Counted from the stretch's first letter, positions 24,401 through 35,735 are shown. The stretch: 64,000 nucleotides of DNA from Ceratopteris richardii (GCA_020310875.1 MU260052.1:1340001-1404000), one strand, 5' to 3'. The notes: a model not told the origin generated them from the sequence alone. Numbers and translations: made by a program.

Positions 24401-27242
24401 AGGCCTAGGGATGGTGTACGCAGTCAAAAAGTTCAGACATTACCTGTTGGCAAACAAATTCAAATTCTTCATTGATCATCAAGCCCTACTGTACCTAGTC
24501 AACAAGCCTTGTAATACAGGACGACTAGTACGATGGTTTTTATTGCTAATGGAATTTGATTTTGAGGTAGTAGTCAAGAAAGGAAATACCCACATAAGAG
24601 CAGATCACTTATCAAGAATGACCCATGGAGAACCGCCCATAGGAGTACCAGACGATCTGCCAGATACGTACCTTTTTAACCTGGAAGTATGTCCTCAATG
24701 GGCAGAAAAGTTGATCTCTATACTTACACATGGACCTAAAGATGGGATCACACCAAACCAAACCCAAGACCTCTGGAAGACTAAAAACCTTCATATCATT
24801 GCGGGAAGTTTGTATCACCAGGATTCAAGTGGATTATTAATGAGATGCGTGGAAGAAGAGGAACAAGAAATGTGGCTTCAGAAAGCACATGTAAACCAAT
24901 GGAAAACTCATTTGAATGCAAATGGAACGTGGCAAACCCTGAAGAGGTTAGGCATATATTGGCCAACCATGCAAAGAGATGCACACAACTATGTATCAAC
25001 CTGTCAAACCTGTCAAGAACAAATCCCAGATGAGAACTCTACTTTATGCTATTCTACAATTGCACCAAGATGGAGCATGCCTCTGGTAAAGTTCTTGAAA
25101 ACTCAAGAATACCCAGAAAGAGCTACTTCAGCAAGGAAACGTGCACTTGTAGAACAAAGTAAGGATTATGCCATTATAGGAAAACAACTTTTTAAACGAG
25201 GGAGAGATAACCAATTAAGAGTGTGCATTCACGAAGACGAATATCTTTCTGTTTTAGAGATGGCTCATACAGGAGCTGCAAGAGGGCACTTCTCTGCAGA
25301 TAAAACAGCAAAAATGATCCTCTTTGCTGGAATGTGGTGGCCAACTCTACACCAAGATGCCATGACATATCTGCAACGGTGTGATACTTGCCAACGGACC
25401 AAATATCCAATTAGGAGAGATGAAATGCCACTTAGACCCATGATGAGTGCCAGAGCTTTCACGAAATGGGGAATAGACTTCATAGGACATATTAGCCCAC
25501 CAGTGAAAGGATCCCATGCCGAATATATAATTGTAGCCACAGACTACCTGACCAAATGGGTTGAAGCCAAAGCAACCAAGAAAAATGATGCGAGAACTAC
25601 GGCCAAGTTTCTCTTTGAGAACGTTTTCACTAGATTTGGATTACCAATAGAAATTGTGAGTGATAGAGGTACGCACTTCGTGAATGAAGTTATAGAAGCT
25701 TTATTGAATGAATTCTTGGTAATTCATAAGAAATCAGCTCCTTATCACCCACAAGCCAATGGACAAGCTGAAAGTTCGAATAAAATCTTGTGTACAATTC
25801 TCACCAAAATTGTTAACAATGGTAGATCAGATTGGGATAAGCAATTACATCATGCTATATGGGCATTTCGAGTAGCCTATAAAACCGCCATAGGCACTAC
25901 TCCTTTTAACTTAGTATATGGACAAAATGCTATTTTGCCAATTGATTTCTTAATTCACACTCTGAGAGTAGCAACTACTTACGAGTGGACAAGACATGAA
26001 CTATCAGCTCAATTGGATCAAATAGAAAAGCTTCACGAAACTAGGTTACAAGCAGTAGCAGGCATTTATGCTGCTAAACGACGACAGAAAGCCTACTTTG
26101 ATGCTCACATTAAGGACAAAAATTTGAAGGAAGGAGATTTAGTTTTGGTATACACCTTGAAACAACACGCTAAGAAGTTGCAGAAGAGAGGATATGGTCC
26201 ATTAATCATTAATCGTATATCTACAAGTGGAGCCATCAGCTTAGCAACCTTAGATGGAGATGTATTACCAAACTACGTCAGTGGATGTAGAGTAAAAAAA
26301 TATCTAGAACCATTGACCGAAGAAACAATTTCTCGATTAATCAAAGGCAAGAATAGACGCATAGAAGAAGAAAGGATACGAGAAGAAGCGAGACAGGAAG
26401 CACTGGAAAGAAGAAAGAAACGGAAAGAGTGGATGAGAGAGCGAGATGAGAGATATCGACTAGGAGAAGAACTCATCCCAATGGCTAATTTTAGAGCCAC
26501 TCAAAACCTAGTTTCACAGAGAACGCAACCATATTTAAATTTGGGAGCAGGTAAAACAGAGTACCACTTGGTGGATGCTCTTATTGACACAGGAGCTGCT
26601 GTAAGCTGTATCAAGCTTTCTTTGACCCAAAAACTCAAGGAGGAAGTACGCCCATCGATGGCACAGTTGATAGGAATAGGAGGAACGATTACTCAATGCA
26701 TAGGTGAGATCACCTTACCTCTGCATCTTGGCAACAACACTATGGAACAAAAGCTATTAGTGTGTCATGATCAGGATTTACTTGAAGAGGTAGTGTTAGG
26801 TCAAGACTGGATTTACGAATATGAGGTGACCATTCAATTGGCTTTAGGATACATCTCAGCCAGGATAGGACATCGTGAAGTATTCAGTCTGCTAGACGAA
26901 CGACCAATCAAATTTGGGAGCAAAGAAAAAGAAATTCATTCCAACGAGCAAAGTCATGAATGTATGTTCACTACCACTATAGAAACCTCCTCGTCAAGTA
27001 CTATATGTGCTGACACATTGAGTTCTATTGGCACACCATCTTCTAGTCTAGCAAGTCATGAGAGTGTCAATCAAGCTGAAACTGACCTCAGTAAAGCACT
27101 ATGCCTAAGAGAGACTAGTCCTCTGAGTAATTCAAAATCTGTACCTATTAAAATATACCCTATTCCATACTCTAACCAAGCGTGGATAAAGAAAGATCAA
27201 GTGAAGGAGTATCTTCGACGACAGAAGCACAACCGACATTAG
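18438..27242 (+). CDS. G2 gag-pol polyprotein with one in-frame TAG
   Basis: Start ATG 18438 (MNLRSGR, conserved with G1). TAG at 19026-19028 interrupts; the frame is then open to TAG 27240-27242. Counting residues from the methionine at 19152: gag core near 160-230; zinc-knuckle variants CMQCEGDHPSHLC near 330 and CYRCGGDHYIREC near 545; retropepsin 1 with DSGAG at 1005; reverse transcriptase with YVDDL at 1561; RNase H from about 1700; HHCC finger 1 near 1897-1955; HHCC finger 2 near 2021-2082; integrase D,D,E near 2107, 2170 and 2205; retropepsin 2 with DTGAA at 2479 and LGQDWIY near 2552. It encodes particle, maturation, cDNA synthesis and integration functions. The TAG may be decay (CAG to TAG) or recoded; G1 has no stop there. 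Otherwise intact. Confidence 0.93.
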
Positions 27243-27695
27243 AACAAACAATCAAATGAGAAAACAACTCATTCGGAACAACGAAGTCATCGACGAACTG
27301 CTACAATATGGATTCCAAAGAAAGTAGTAGCCGCTCAACAAGATCGTTCGCAAATCTGGATTCCTAAGTCATGCGCTCCAAAGAAACTAAGCCGGAATGA
27401 TGATCCTCAGCACAAGAAGAACCAATATGGTCCACAGGCAAAACAGCCACAAAAAAGGAGCTACTGGAGAAAGAAGGAGTCTATGATGGCAACCCGAGCC
27501 ATTCCGAGATGTACAAATCAGATAGAGCAGACATACAACAAGAAAAGAGCCACATTCATCGGAATTGGGCAACACACAACAAGGCCCAGCAAAATGAAGC
27601 AGATTTGGATACCGAAAGACAAAACAAACGGCATGCATCAACCAACTACTTCCAATTGCACACATATGGAGCCTTCGAGACCAAAGTATGCATGA
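27243..27695 (+). pseudogene. G2 pol C-terminal tail, W-I-P-K repeats, behind a TAG
   Basis: The pol frame stays open for 150 more codons after the TAG at 27240. It contains TIWIPKK (near 27303), QIWIPKS (near 27348) and QIWIPKD (near 27600) in a lysine- and glutamine-rich context, ending at TGA 27693-27695. A motif kept in the same frame and also in G1 argues that it was once translated as part of pol. The separate small frames starting at 27483 and 27509 are parts or shadows of this. Confidence 0.6.
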
Positions 27696-28032
27696 TAGGG
27701 CCACATTACAAGGCCAAGCATTCGGCACTTCTTTCTTCTATTTCAGGATAGTCAAGCACATTTTCCTCTTGGGAAATAGGAGAGCACTTGTACATACATT
27801 AAGAAAATTACTCCAAAAATAATAACCGCTTCGGCTATAAACTAACTTTTCTATTTTCCTTTTCAGATGAAAATATAAAAATACCTAAAAATGTGAAAAA
27901 TCTAGGTATTACCTTTCTCACACACACGGGAAAGGGGCGACATCATTCACTCGGAGCAATATCGAGCTTATGACAAACAAATAAAGGAGGATTTCTGATA
28001 ATATATGGCAACTAATTCATACTCTATATTGA
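27696..28032 (+). other. G2 intergenic stretch between pol and extra coding region
   Basis: AT-rich, no gene. It begins with the block ATAGGGCCACATTACAAGGCC (about 27690-27710) that also flanks the Argonaute exon in G1. Two acceptor-like sites are visible: TTTTCCTTTTCAG (27855-27867) and GAGTGCAG directly before the ATG at 28033. Confidence 0.45.
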
Positions 28033-29076
28033 GTGCAGATGGCGTCTACTAATTCCAAAGCCACACAAGAGGAAGAGGTCCAGCTTCTTCCATTGGAATC
28101 AGTAACAAGAGTAAGAGGCCATTGGTTTCGTGATGACCAACCAATCTCGGAACTTATCTTCATGGCAACTATCAAGATCATGGATAGGGATCACTATTTT
28201 CCAATCATGTCACAGGACTTCAAAACAATAATACAGGGATTACCTCATATCGAAGCTGTATGGACACAAGCAGGGATAGATGCATTTCTTCGAATACCAA
28301 TTTATCTACCTGATTTTTAGAGATGCACACAAGTAATGAACACACTGCAGCCTGCAGCTACAAAGATATCAGTTCCGGAAGCACGCGTATTGGATAAAGT
28401 TGGAACTTGGAAGACAATTCAATTCACACATGAGTTGATCAATAAAGCTTTTGGATGGAATCAAGCAGGAATTACTAGTGTCAAAGAGGAATGTCATGAC
28501 CCTAAGAAGAGGTCCTTCGTGGAGATTAACAGAATAGACATCGAAGATGCTGTCCGTCTTGTGCACCAGCATTTCTGTTTCCCTAATATGCACAGATACA
28601 CGGCACCACAAAAGATTGTAGTACAACTACTATCACATGCCATGAGACAAATTGGGAACAAGGTGAATCTGACAGGGTATGTCCAAGAAAGACTATTTGA
28701 AGCCCAGAAGAAATGGGGCCAGAAGAAGTTTTTGAATGGCAATTCTGCATTAACATTATTGATATATGAAGCCCTTGATATGAAAAATTGCTTACGGGAG
28801 ATGCCGACCTCAGAAGGGCTAGCCAAATACGCAAAATCCGCTACGGCCCCTAAGAAAAAGAAAGCAGTTGTTATGGTTGAAGAAGCAGGAACCAGCTCAC
28901 AAAAACCTATGAGGGGTACAAAGCGTCTACGGGAGGAGGAAGCCCAAGCTACACCACAATCAAAGAGAACACATGTATTACCAAAGATCACGATGGCTCA
29001 AATGCCTATTACTAGGAGAGATCTTTCCGCTGCTCTCGAAGAGACACATCAGTACATGCAAGGGCAGGTAACTTAA
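28033..29076 (+). pseudogene. G2 extra coding region, N-terminal part (unknown protein)
   Basis: ATG 28033, in-frame TAG 28318-28320, then the same frame to TAA 29074-29076; about 347 codons. I do not recognise the family. A compact, probably helical domain (residues about 1-265) is followed by a basic stretch with KKKK and KRLREEE, like a nuclear localisation signal. A weak resemblance in layout to plant transposon-associated mobile domains is possible but unproved. It lies on the sense strand between pol and the polypurine tract, where env-like genes sit in some plant elements, but no signal peptide is visible. A probable frameshift near 29060-29076 links it to the next part. Confidence 0.6.
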
Positions 29077-30318
29077 ACGTCCAAGGTCATCATTACAGAC
29101 AGGCGAGTCAAGAGAAACTACAACAGAGTACAGAGAAGACTCCAAAACAAGCTGGAAGATACAAAGAGCTGGGCATTGATGATTCTAGTACCAACACGGA
29201 ATCCAGTCCTAAAAAAGACACTCTAGATACTGATATAAGAACAGAAACCCAAGAAGAAGAATGGAATGAAATTCATCAAATGGGCGTGACACCGGAAAAG
29301 AGAGTAGAACAATCTATGGAACATGAGCATGTCCTTCAATTAAACGATACTACGAAGATAAGCATCAAGGAAGCTCCAACCAATGTTACAGATACAAAAT
29401 AACCTATTGAAGAGGAAGAACAAACTCCAGTGAGTAAGGAAACGGAGGAGCTACAAAACCAAGAACAGATTGTGATCGAGGTGCCAGATGACACACCTCA
29501 AGAAAAGCAAGCAAACATGGAAGCTGAGCCAAGGATCCAGTTTCAGATTAGGCAGCCCCATGACACTACATTACATGTCGCACAGGGCAAAGATGTCAAT
29601 ACCGGCGAGGAACCGAGTATACCAAAAACATGGCTAAACGTGGATGTTACTCAGCTGAAGCCTGTAGTAAAGCAGATGATTCAAACAGCCATGGACACAC
29701 AACAGCAAATGATGGACATAGATGCAGACCATGATAGAGCAATGCGAGAAAAGCATGAATTCCAGATAATGAGCGAACGACTATCATCACAGCTCATCGA
29801 AGCACAAAAGGCGCTCACGATCAAAAGCAATGAGTTGCTCGAGACAAAAACGCAATACGAATCATTAATCACTCAGCATCACCAACTCCAAGCACAGCTC
29901 GCAAATTTACAGAGATTATATGATGCAAACGAGGCGGACAAAGAGAGAATGAGAACTAGAAGTACTCTGCTAGAGACACAGCTCAAATTATACATGGAAG
30001 AGAATGACACGTTACGAAACAGGAATAAGGAATTAATGAAGTCATTATTATATGATCAACCGATCGAGCAACAGGAATCCTCAGAAATGAAGGAACAAGA
30101 ATTAAGAGATCAGATAGCACAATATGCAGATTTGCTAAGAAAAGAGCACACACTAAGAGAAGAGTCGGAGCAGAAGTACAGTCAAGAGATCAATGAATTA
30201 AAAAAGTAGTTAAATATAGCACATGGAAAACTGGCCACAAGCTACAGTGAAAACATGGATAATGTGGTTGAAATCGGAAATGAGTTACTTGCAGCAAAAG
30301 AAGCACTCAGGGCAGCCA
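29064..30318 (+). pseudogene. G2 extra coding region, coiled-coil part
   Basis: A glutamate/glutamine/lysine-rich frame runs from about 29064 with TAA at 29400-29402 and TAG at 30207-30209. From about 29680 the sequence shows heptad-like leucine spacing typical of a long coiled coil (LSSQLIEAQ, LQAQLANLQRL, LEEQ-type runs). It continues without a break in sense to 30318, where copia B is inserted; the frame joins exactly to 36761 once the element and one AGCCA copy are removed. Both stops fit C-to-T changes of CAA or CAG. Confidence 0.65.
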
Positions 30319-31338
30319 TGTTGGTGCAGATCAATCACCAATTGAATGTTTGAAGACTAAAGAATGAAGGATGAGATGAATTCTTGAAGCTTGGAAGGAA
30401 GATACATTCAGAGTATGTGGGAATGTACACATATGTACATAGTTCACTTAGATCTTTGATTAGTCATAGACCTGTACAAATTTATCTATAAATACCTTGA
30501 AAATGTCGAGGCGTGATATGAGAGCTTATGTATGAATAGATAGAAGTAAAGAATGAGGAAGATAGATGTCAAGAGACATGTGAAAAGTTAGTTGAGTTTT
30601 CTCTCATCACTCAACTGTAATTTTCTGAGTAAATGAAGAAATATTGCGCCCGATCTTTTCGTGTCTGCTCCGTCTGTGTTTGATCAATTGTAAAATCCTT
30701 TTGAGGATATCTAAGTAGGTAGTTAATGAGTCTGTGACCTGAGTTTCAGAGTCTAATTGCAAACAGGCTAGGAGAATTGAGTGTAGGAACATTCATATGT
30801 GTTAAATGTTCACAGTTCTCTGAAACAGGCGCAATTTTCGATCTTAATCTTTTGATCAGTTCTCACTCCATAGTTTAAAGTTTTGTGCAAGCAAGCACTT
30901 AATCTTTAAGTTGGAAGGTGATCTAATCGTGGCTAGAAGCATTTGCTTAAACGGGTTTTGTACTGAGAGAATTGAAGTCAAGAAGTTAGGGGTGTCTAAA
31001 TCGACTTCTCAGAAGTACAGATTTGGACATAGGTAACTTGTGAAGTTGATTTCTCAAGTTATACTAAACCTTTTGAACAAATTTAACTTGGAGGAGGTGC
31101 GCAATCTCTAGGCGACACTCCATACAAAATTTCATAGAAAACTTTAAAGATTTGATAAGTCAATGAGAAGAAATTGTGCAGCAGACTTTCTGTGTTTCAT
31201 TTTCTTCACAGAATTTTCAAGTTTTGATAATTTGGAGATTGGACCTCTAATTTGGTAAAGGTTTTGACTTACTCTTGGTATAGAGGTGCTCTAATCACAA
31301 GAGTAGGTTGTTCTTTTGGAGATTAACACTCTCCATCA
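30319..31338 (+). repeat. Copia B 5' LTR
   Basis: TGTTGGTGCAGA to CTCTCCATCA, 1,020 bp, with TATAAATA at 30487. Differences from the 3' LTR seen at four positions. Confidence 0.97.
30487..30494 (+). promoter_or_regulatory. TATA box in copia B LTR
   Basis: TATAAATA in the LTR, same place as in copia A; likely the transcription start lies about 30 bases downstream. Confidence 0.65.
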
Positions 31339-31339
31339 G

Positions 31340-31351
31340 TGGTATCAGAGC
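31340..31351 (+). other. Copia B primer binding site, initiator tRNA-Met
   Basis: TGGTATCAGAGC one base after the LTR; exact complement of the 3' end of plant initiator tRNA-Met. Confidence 0.95.
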
Positions 31352-31560
31352 AGGAGACATCAAAATCAAGAAAAGGAGGATCCCGACTGCTGCAGATTCA
31401 AGAATTTCAACAATTGAAGAGCTAGAAGGTGAAAGTTTGAAGGCAAAGCTTGAAGAGGAAACCATACAACATCAAGAAGGACAAAAGGAGTCTAATTCGA
31501 AGTAAAGGTACACATATTGTTCATAAAGGTTGAAGTTTTCAATACACAGGAGGACACAAG

Positions 31561-34500
31561 ATGGGAGATTCTCTTCAGATAGAGAAATTGGATAGGGAAA
31601 ACTATCCTGCATGGTCAATGAGGATGGAAGCTCATCTTATGAGCAAAGATTTAATAGCCTACATCACAGGTGAAGAGGAGAAGCCAAGTTTCAGAGATCC
31701 TAGTGTTCCAACTAGGGAAGAGTTAGCAGACTTGAAGAATTGGATGAAGAAAGATGCTCAAGCTAGGAGCATTATATATATGGCAGTCAATGATTACTTG
31801 TTGCCTCATATTCGAGGTCTTGAAAGTGCAACTGATATTTGGAATGCTTTGGAGGAGCATTTCCAGAATACTACAAAGTCAAGGAAGGCATCCTTATGGG
31901 CAGAGTTTACAACCTTCAAGAAGAAGGCTTCTCAATCTATTTCAGACTATGTAACAAGAATGAAAGACATTGCAGATGCATTAGGAGTTGTTGATGAAGA
32001 CATTGAGGAGGATAAATTGGTAAGGCAAATTCTTACAGGCTTAAGAGGTGATGACAAATGGAAGCCATTCATTTTGTCTACAGAGTTATCACTTGATCAT
32101 TTCACTCCTGATTTAAATCAGTTGCTAGGTCATATGCTAACATTTGAGCAGGATGTTAAAGGAGATAGTGACAAGAGTGCAGGTCATGCAATGTACTCAA
32201 AGGACAAGAAGAAGAATAGCAAAGGAAAGCAACAAGCAAATGAAGATGAAGGCACAACTAGTCAAGCCAACTTCCTAAGAGGTAGAGGAGGTGGCAAAGG
32301 TAGAGGAAGAGGCAGGAATAACAAAGATGGAGGCAAAGCCTGCTGGATTTGTGGTAAGACAAATCACTTAGCTAATGATTGTTGGCATAATACTCAGAAT
32401 AATAATGGATATAATCAGAACTATAACTCTAGAGGAAGAGGAGGCAGAAATCAAAGAGGTAATTTCAGAGGCAGAGGTGGTAGGAGTTACTTTGGAAGAA
32501 ATGCAGGTAGAGGATTCCAAAGTCAACAATACAACAACACCTACTACAATTATGCTTCAGATCAAAAGGAGGATTCAACATTAATAATGAATGCTACTTG
32601 TGAAAGTCAGAGTGAAGATCAGAGAGTCTTCTACATTGACTCAGGGTGTAGCAACCACCTGAGTGGTAATATATCTTTGATGACTGATTTGGAGAATAAG
32701 GTGTTTAATCATGTTGTTCAAACAGGTGACAACACAAAGCACAATGTGAAGTCAATTGGATCAGTGAAGGCCAAGGATGGTAGTACCTTATTGAGTAAGG
32801 TCTTGTATGTTCCTACAATTCCTAAGAATTTGATAAGTGTAGGACAAATTGTGGAAAAAGGTTATGAAGTAAGGTTCACTAATGATGGAGTATATGTGGA
32901 AGACCCTAGTCAAGGGTATAAACAGATTGTTTCAGGGAAGAAAGAAGAAAGACTATTTACATTGAAGATTCAAGGCAATATTGGTCATGCTGTGTTCACA
33001 TATGGAGGACATAAGATCTCTGAGTTAGATCTTTGGCACAAGAGGCTTGGACATTTCAATGAAAGAGGTATTAAAGACATGATTAACAATGGTTCAGTGC
33101 TTGGTTTGCCTAATGTTTCAGGTCAACATATGACATACAGATGTGAGGCATGTCAATTAGGTAGGGCTCATAAGTCTTCCTACTCCAAGCATGGTTTTAT
33201 GTACTCAGAGAAGCTTGAGTTGGTACACACAGATGTGTGGGAACCATCAAAGGATTACAGTATAAATGGGTCAAGGTATTATGTGATTTATGTTGATGAT
33301 GCTACTAGATGGATCACTATTTATGTGATCAAAGATAAATCAGAAGTGTTTAACACATTTAAACACTATCATGCATATGCAGAAAGAATTACAGGTCATA
33401 AGTTGAAGAGACTAAGGTCAGATGGAGGGGGAGAGTATTTCTCTAATGAGTTCAGTGATTACTTGTGGAATGCAGGTATAAAAAGGGAAGTTACTTGCAG
33501 GTACTCTCCTCAACAAAATGGTGTAGCAGAAAGGAGAAATAGAACACTTGTTGAGTTTGCAAGATCCATGATGAAGGAGAAAAATTGCCCTAATTATTTG
33601 TGGGCTGAGGCTGTAAATACAGCTACTTATTTGGTTAATAGATTACCATGTAAAGCCTTGCAGGGTATGACACCATATGAGGCTTGGTGGGGTAAGAGAC
33701 CTACCTTGGATCATTGCAGAGTTTTTGGATGTGTGGCATATGCTTATGTGCCATCACAATTAAGGCACAAGTTGGAACCTAAAGCTGAAAAATATGTTTT
33801 CATTGGTTATGATGATAAGCAGACGGGCTATAGATTGTGGAGCCCATCTACAAAACAATTCATGGTTTCTAAAGATGTGACATTTGATGAGCAGAGCACT
33901 TGGTATGCAGGTACAATTAATATCAATACAGGTAATGAAGAAGAAGTGAGCCAAAGGAAAGGTAAATCAAAGGTTCAAATATTTGATGAACAAGAGAATA
34001 ATGAAGTGCAGATTGAAGTGGAAGAAATACCAAGATTTGATCCTGAATATGAAGAACCAGAAACCTCAAGAAGTGGAGAGCTTAGGAGGTCTACAAGGAA
34101 CAGATGGCAACCTACAAGGTGTAGCTATGATACTTCATTTTTGGCCACAAAAGATTATGCTTATATGATGAATACAGATGAAGACCCTTCTACATATGAA
34201 GAGGCAAGAGGTAAGGAAAAACGGGAGAAAGCTATGCAGGAAGAATATGATGCATTGATGGAGAATCAAACATGGGATTTGGTTCCAAAACCAAATAGTC
34301 AAAAAATCATTGGATGCAAATGGGTTTACAAAACCAAGAGGTTTGCAGATGGAAGTGTGTCTAGATACAAAGCTAGACTTGTTGTCAAAGGGTTTGCTCA
34401 GACTTATGGTGTTGACTATGATGAGACTTATAGTCCTGTGGCAAAGATGACAACCATCAGGACACTTATAGCTATTGCTGCATGTAAAGGTTGGAAGTTA

Positions 34501-35727
34501 TGTCAACTTGATGTGAAAAATGCTTTTCTGAATGGTTATATTTTAGATGATGTATTCATGGAGCAACCTCAAGGGTTCAAAGATAAAAGGTATCCAGATC
34601 ATGTGTGCAAGCTCAAGAGAGCTTTGTATGGCTTGAAGCAGGCCCCAAGGGCATGGAACTATAGACTTGTAAAGTTCTTGAAAGAACTTGGATTTCAGGT
34701 GTCTAAGGCAGATAGTAGCTTGCTTATCAAAGCAAGTGATAATGGTTTCATATACATGTGCATATATGTTGATGATATAATCCTTACAGGTACAGATGAA
34801 GAAGGAATACAAAGACTCAAGAATCAGATGGAAAAGGAATTCAAAATAAGTGACTTGGGAGACTTGTCATACTTCTTGGGCATGGAGATTACATATACTC
34901 AACATGGAGTATTTGTGACCCAAGAAAGGTATTTGAAGAACTTGTTAATCAAGTTTAAAATGGATGATTGCAGGGTAGCACCTACACCAATGGAGGTGAA
35001 TCACAAATTGAGTAAGTTTGGTGGTGAAGAGTTCAAGGACATGAGACAATATCAGAGTCTGGTTGGTAGTCTTATCTATGCTACTTTAACTAGACCTGAT
35101 TTATCATATGTAGTTGGAGTTTTGTCTCAATTCATGCATTGTCCTAGGAAAGAGCATTGGATTGCAGGTCAAAGAGTGTTGAGGTACATTAAGGGTACAC
35201 TCAATGAAGGTTTGTATTATGGGTTTACCTCAGATACAAATATCAAAATCTATAGTGATGCAGATTGGGCAGGTAATCCAGATGATAGAAGATCTACTTT
35301 TGGATACATGTGTTATGTGGGAGATAAACTTATCTCATGGTGTTCCAAGAAGCAACATACAGTTGCTTTGTCTTCTACAGAAGCAGAATACAAAGGCATG
35401 GTTGAAGCTGCAAAGGAAGTGATTTGGCTCAAGACCTTAATGAAGAGTCTTGACATTGTGCATGGGATACCAATTTTATTTGGAGATAACATGAGTTCAT
35501 TGTACTTAGCTGCTAATCCTGTTTTTCATGCCAGGACCAAACACATTGAGATTCAGTATCACTTTCTAAGAGAGAAAGTGATGGACAAGGAGATTGAAGT
35601 CATACATACTTCAACTAAAGATCAAATAGCTGATATGCTTACAAAGAGCTTGGATGGACCAAAGCTACAGAAGTTTAAAGATATGGCAGGTATAAAGAAG
35701 AAAGGAGAAACCTCAATTGATGATTGA
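31561..35727 (+). CDS. Copia B gag-pol polyprotein, intact, 1,388 aa
   Basis: ATG 31561 (MGDSLQIEKLDRENYPAW) is the first in-frame ATG and fits the usual copia gag start. Domains: gag (UBN2-type) to about residue 200; glycine/arginine-rich RNA-binding stretch; zinc knuckle CWICGKTNHLANDC near 261-274; aspartic protease with DSG near 359; integrase HHCC (WHKRLGH through CEACQ) and D,D,E core with ADERRNR-like end AERRNR; reverse transcriptase with YVDD near 1068; RNase H with DADWAG near 1232 and a C-terminal TKHIEIQYHFLREK block. It makes all proteins for copia replication. One oddity: the usual HTDVWGP of the integrase core reads HTDVWEP. Full length and no stops, so probably functional or only recently lost. 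Confidence 0.96.
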   Translation: MGDSLQIEKLDRENYPAWSMRMEAHLMSKDLIAYITGEEEKPSFRDPSVPTREELADLKNWMKKDAQARSIIYMAVNDYLLPHIRGLESATDIWNALEEHFQNTTKSRKASLWAEFTTFKKKASQSISDYVTRMKDIADALGVVDEDIEEDKLVRQILTGLRGDDKWKPFILSTELSLDHFTPDLNQLLGHMLTFEQDVKGDSDKSAGHAMYSKDKKKNSKGKQQANEDEGTTSQANFLRGRGGGKGRGRGRNNKDGGKACWICGKTNHLANDCWHNTQNNNGYNQNYNSRGRGGRNQRGNFRGRGGRSYFGRNAGRGFQSQQYNNTYYNYASDQKEDSTLIMNATCESQSEDQRVFYIDSGCSNHLSGNISLMTDLENKVFNHVVQTGDNTKHNVKSIGSVKAKDGSTLLSKVLYVPTIPKNLISVGQIVEKGYEVRFTNDGVYVEDPSQGYKQIVSGKKEERLFTLKIQGNIGHAVFTYGGHKISELDLWHKRLGHFNERGIKDMINNGSVLGLPNVSGQHMTYRCEACQLGRAHKSSYSKHGFMYSEKLELVHTDVWEPSKDYSINGSRYYVIYVDDATRWITIYVIKDKSEVFNTFKHYHAYAERITGHKLKRLRSDGGGEYFSNEFSDYLWNAGIKREVTCRYSPQQNGVAERRNRTLVEFARSMMKEKNCPNYLWAEAVNTATYLVNRLPCKALQGMTPYEAWWGKRPTLDHCRVFGCVAYAYVPSQLRHKLEPKAEKYVFIGYDDKQTGYRLWSPSTKQFMVSKDVTFDEQSTWYAGTININTGNEEEVSQRKGKSKVQIFDEQENNEVQIEVEEIPRFDPEYEEPETSRSGELRRSTRNRWQPTRCSYDTSFLATKDYAYMMNTDEDPSTYEEARGKEKREKAMQEEYDALMENQTWDLVPKPNSQKIIGCKWVYKTKRFADGSVSRYKARLVVKGFAQTYGVDYDETYSPVAKMTTIRTLIAIAACKGWKLCQLDVKNAFLNGYILDDVFMEQPQGFKDKRYPDHVCKLKRALYGLKQAPRAWNYRLVKFLKELGFQVSKADSSLLIKASDNGFIYMCIYVDDIILTGTDEEGIQRLKNQMEKEFKISDLGDLSYFLGMEITYTQHGVFVTQERYLKNLLIKFKMDDCRVAPTPMEVNHKLSKFGGEEFKDMRQYQSLVGSLIYATLTRPDLSYVVGVLSQFMHCPRKEHWIAGQRVLRYIKGTLNEGLYYGFTSDTNIKIYSDADWAGNPDDRRSTFGYMCYVGDKLISWCSKKQHTVALSSTEAEYKGMVEAAKEVIWLKTLMKSLDIVHGIPILFGDNMSSLYLAANPVFHARTKHIEIQYHFLREKVMDKEIEVIHTSTKDQIADMLTKSLDGPKLQKFKDMAGIKKKGETSIDD

Positions 35728-35735
35728 GGGGGAGC
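35726..35735 (+). other. Copia B polypurine tract
   Basis: GAGGGGGAGC directly before the 3' LTR, overlapping the pol stop codon. Confidence 0.9.

Noticed and set aside
24700..25250. Archaeal-type second RNase H, as in Tat/Ogre elements
   Set aside because: The interval between RNase H and integrase reads as a duplicated HHCC finger and linker; no RNase H catalytic pattern seen.
29061..29110. Short intron between CAG|GTAACT (29065) and ACAG (29100) joining the two frames
   Set aside because: At about 35 bases it is shorter than plant introns; a frameshift is simpler.
31308..31505. 65-codon frame before copia B gag
   Set aside because: It starts in the LTR and crosses the primer site; the leader is not expected to code.
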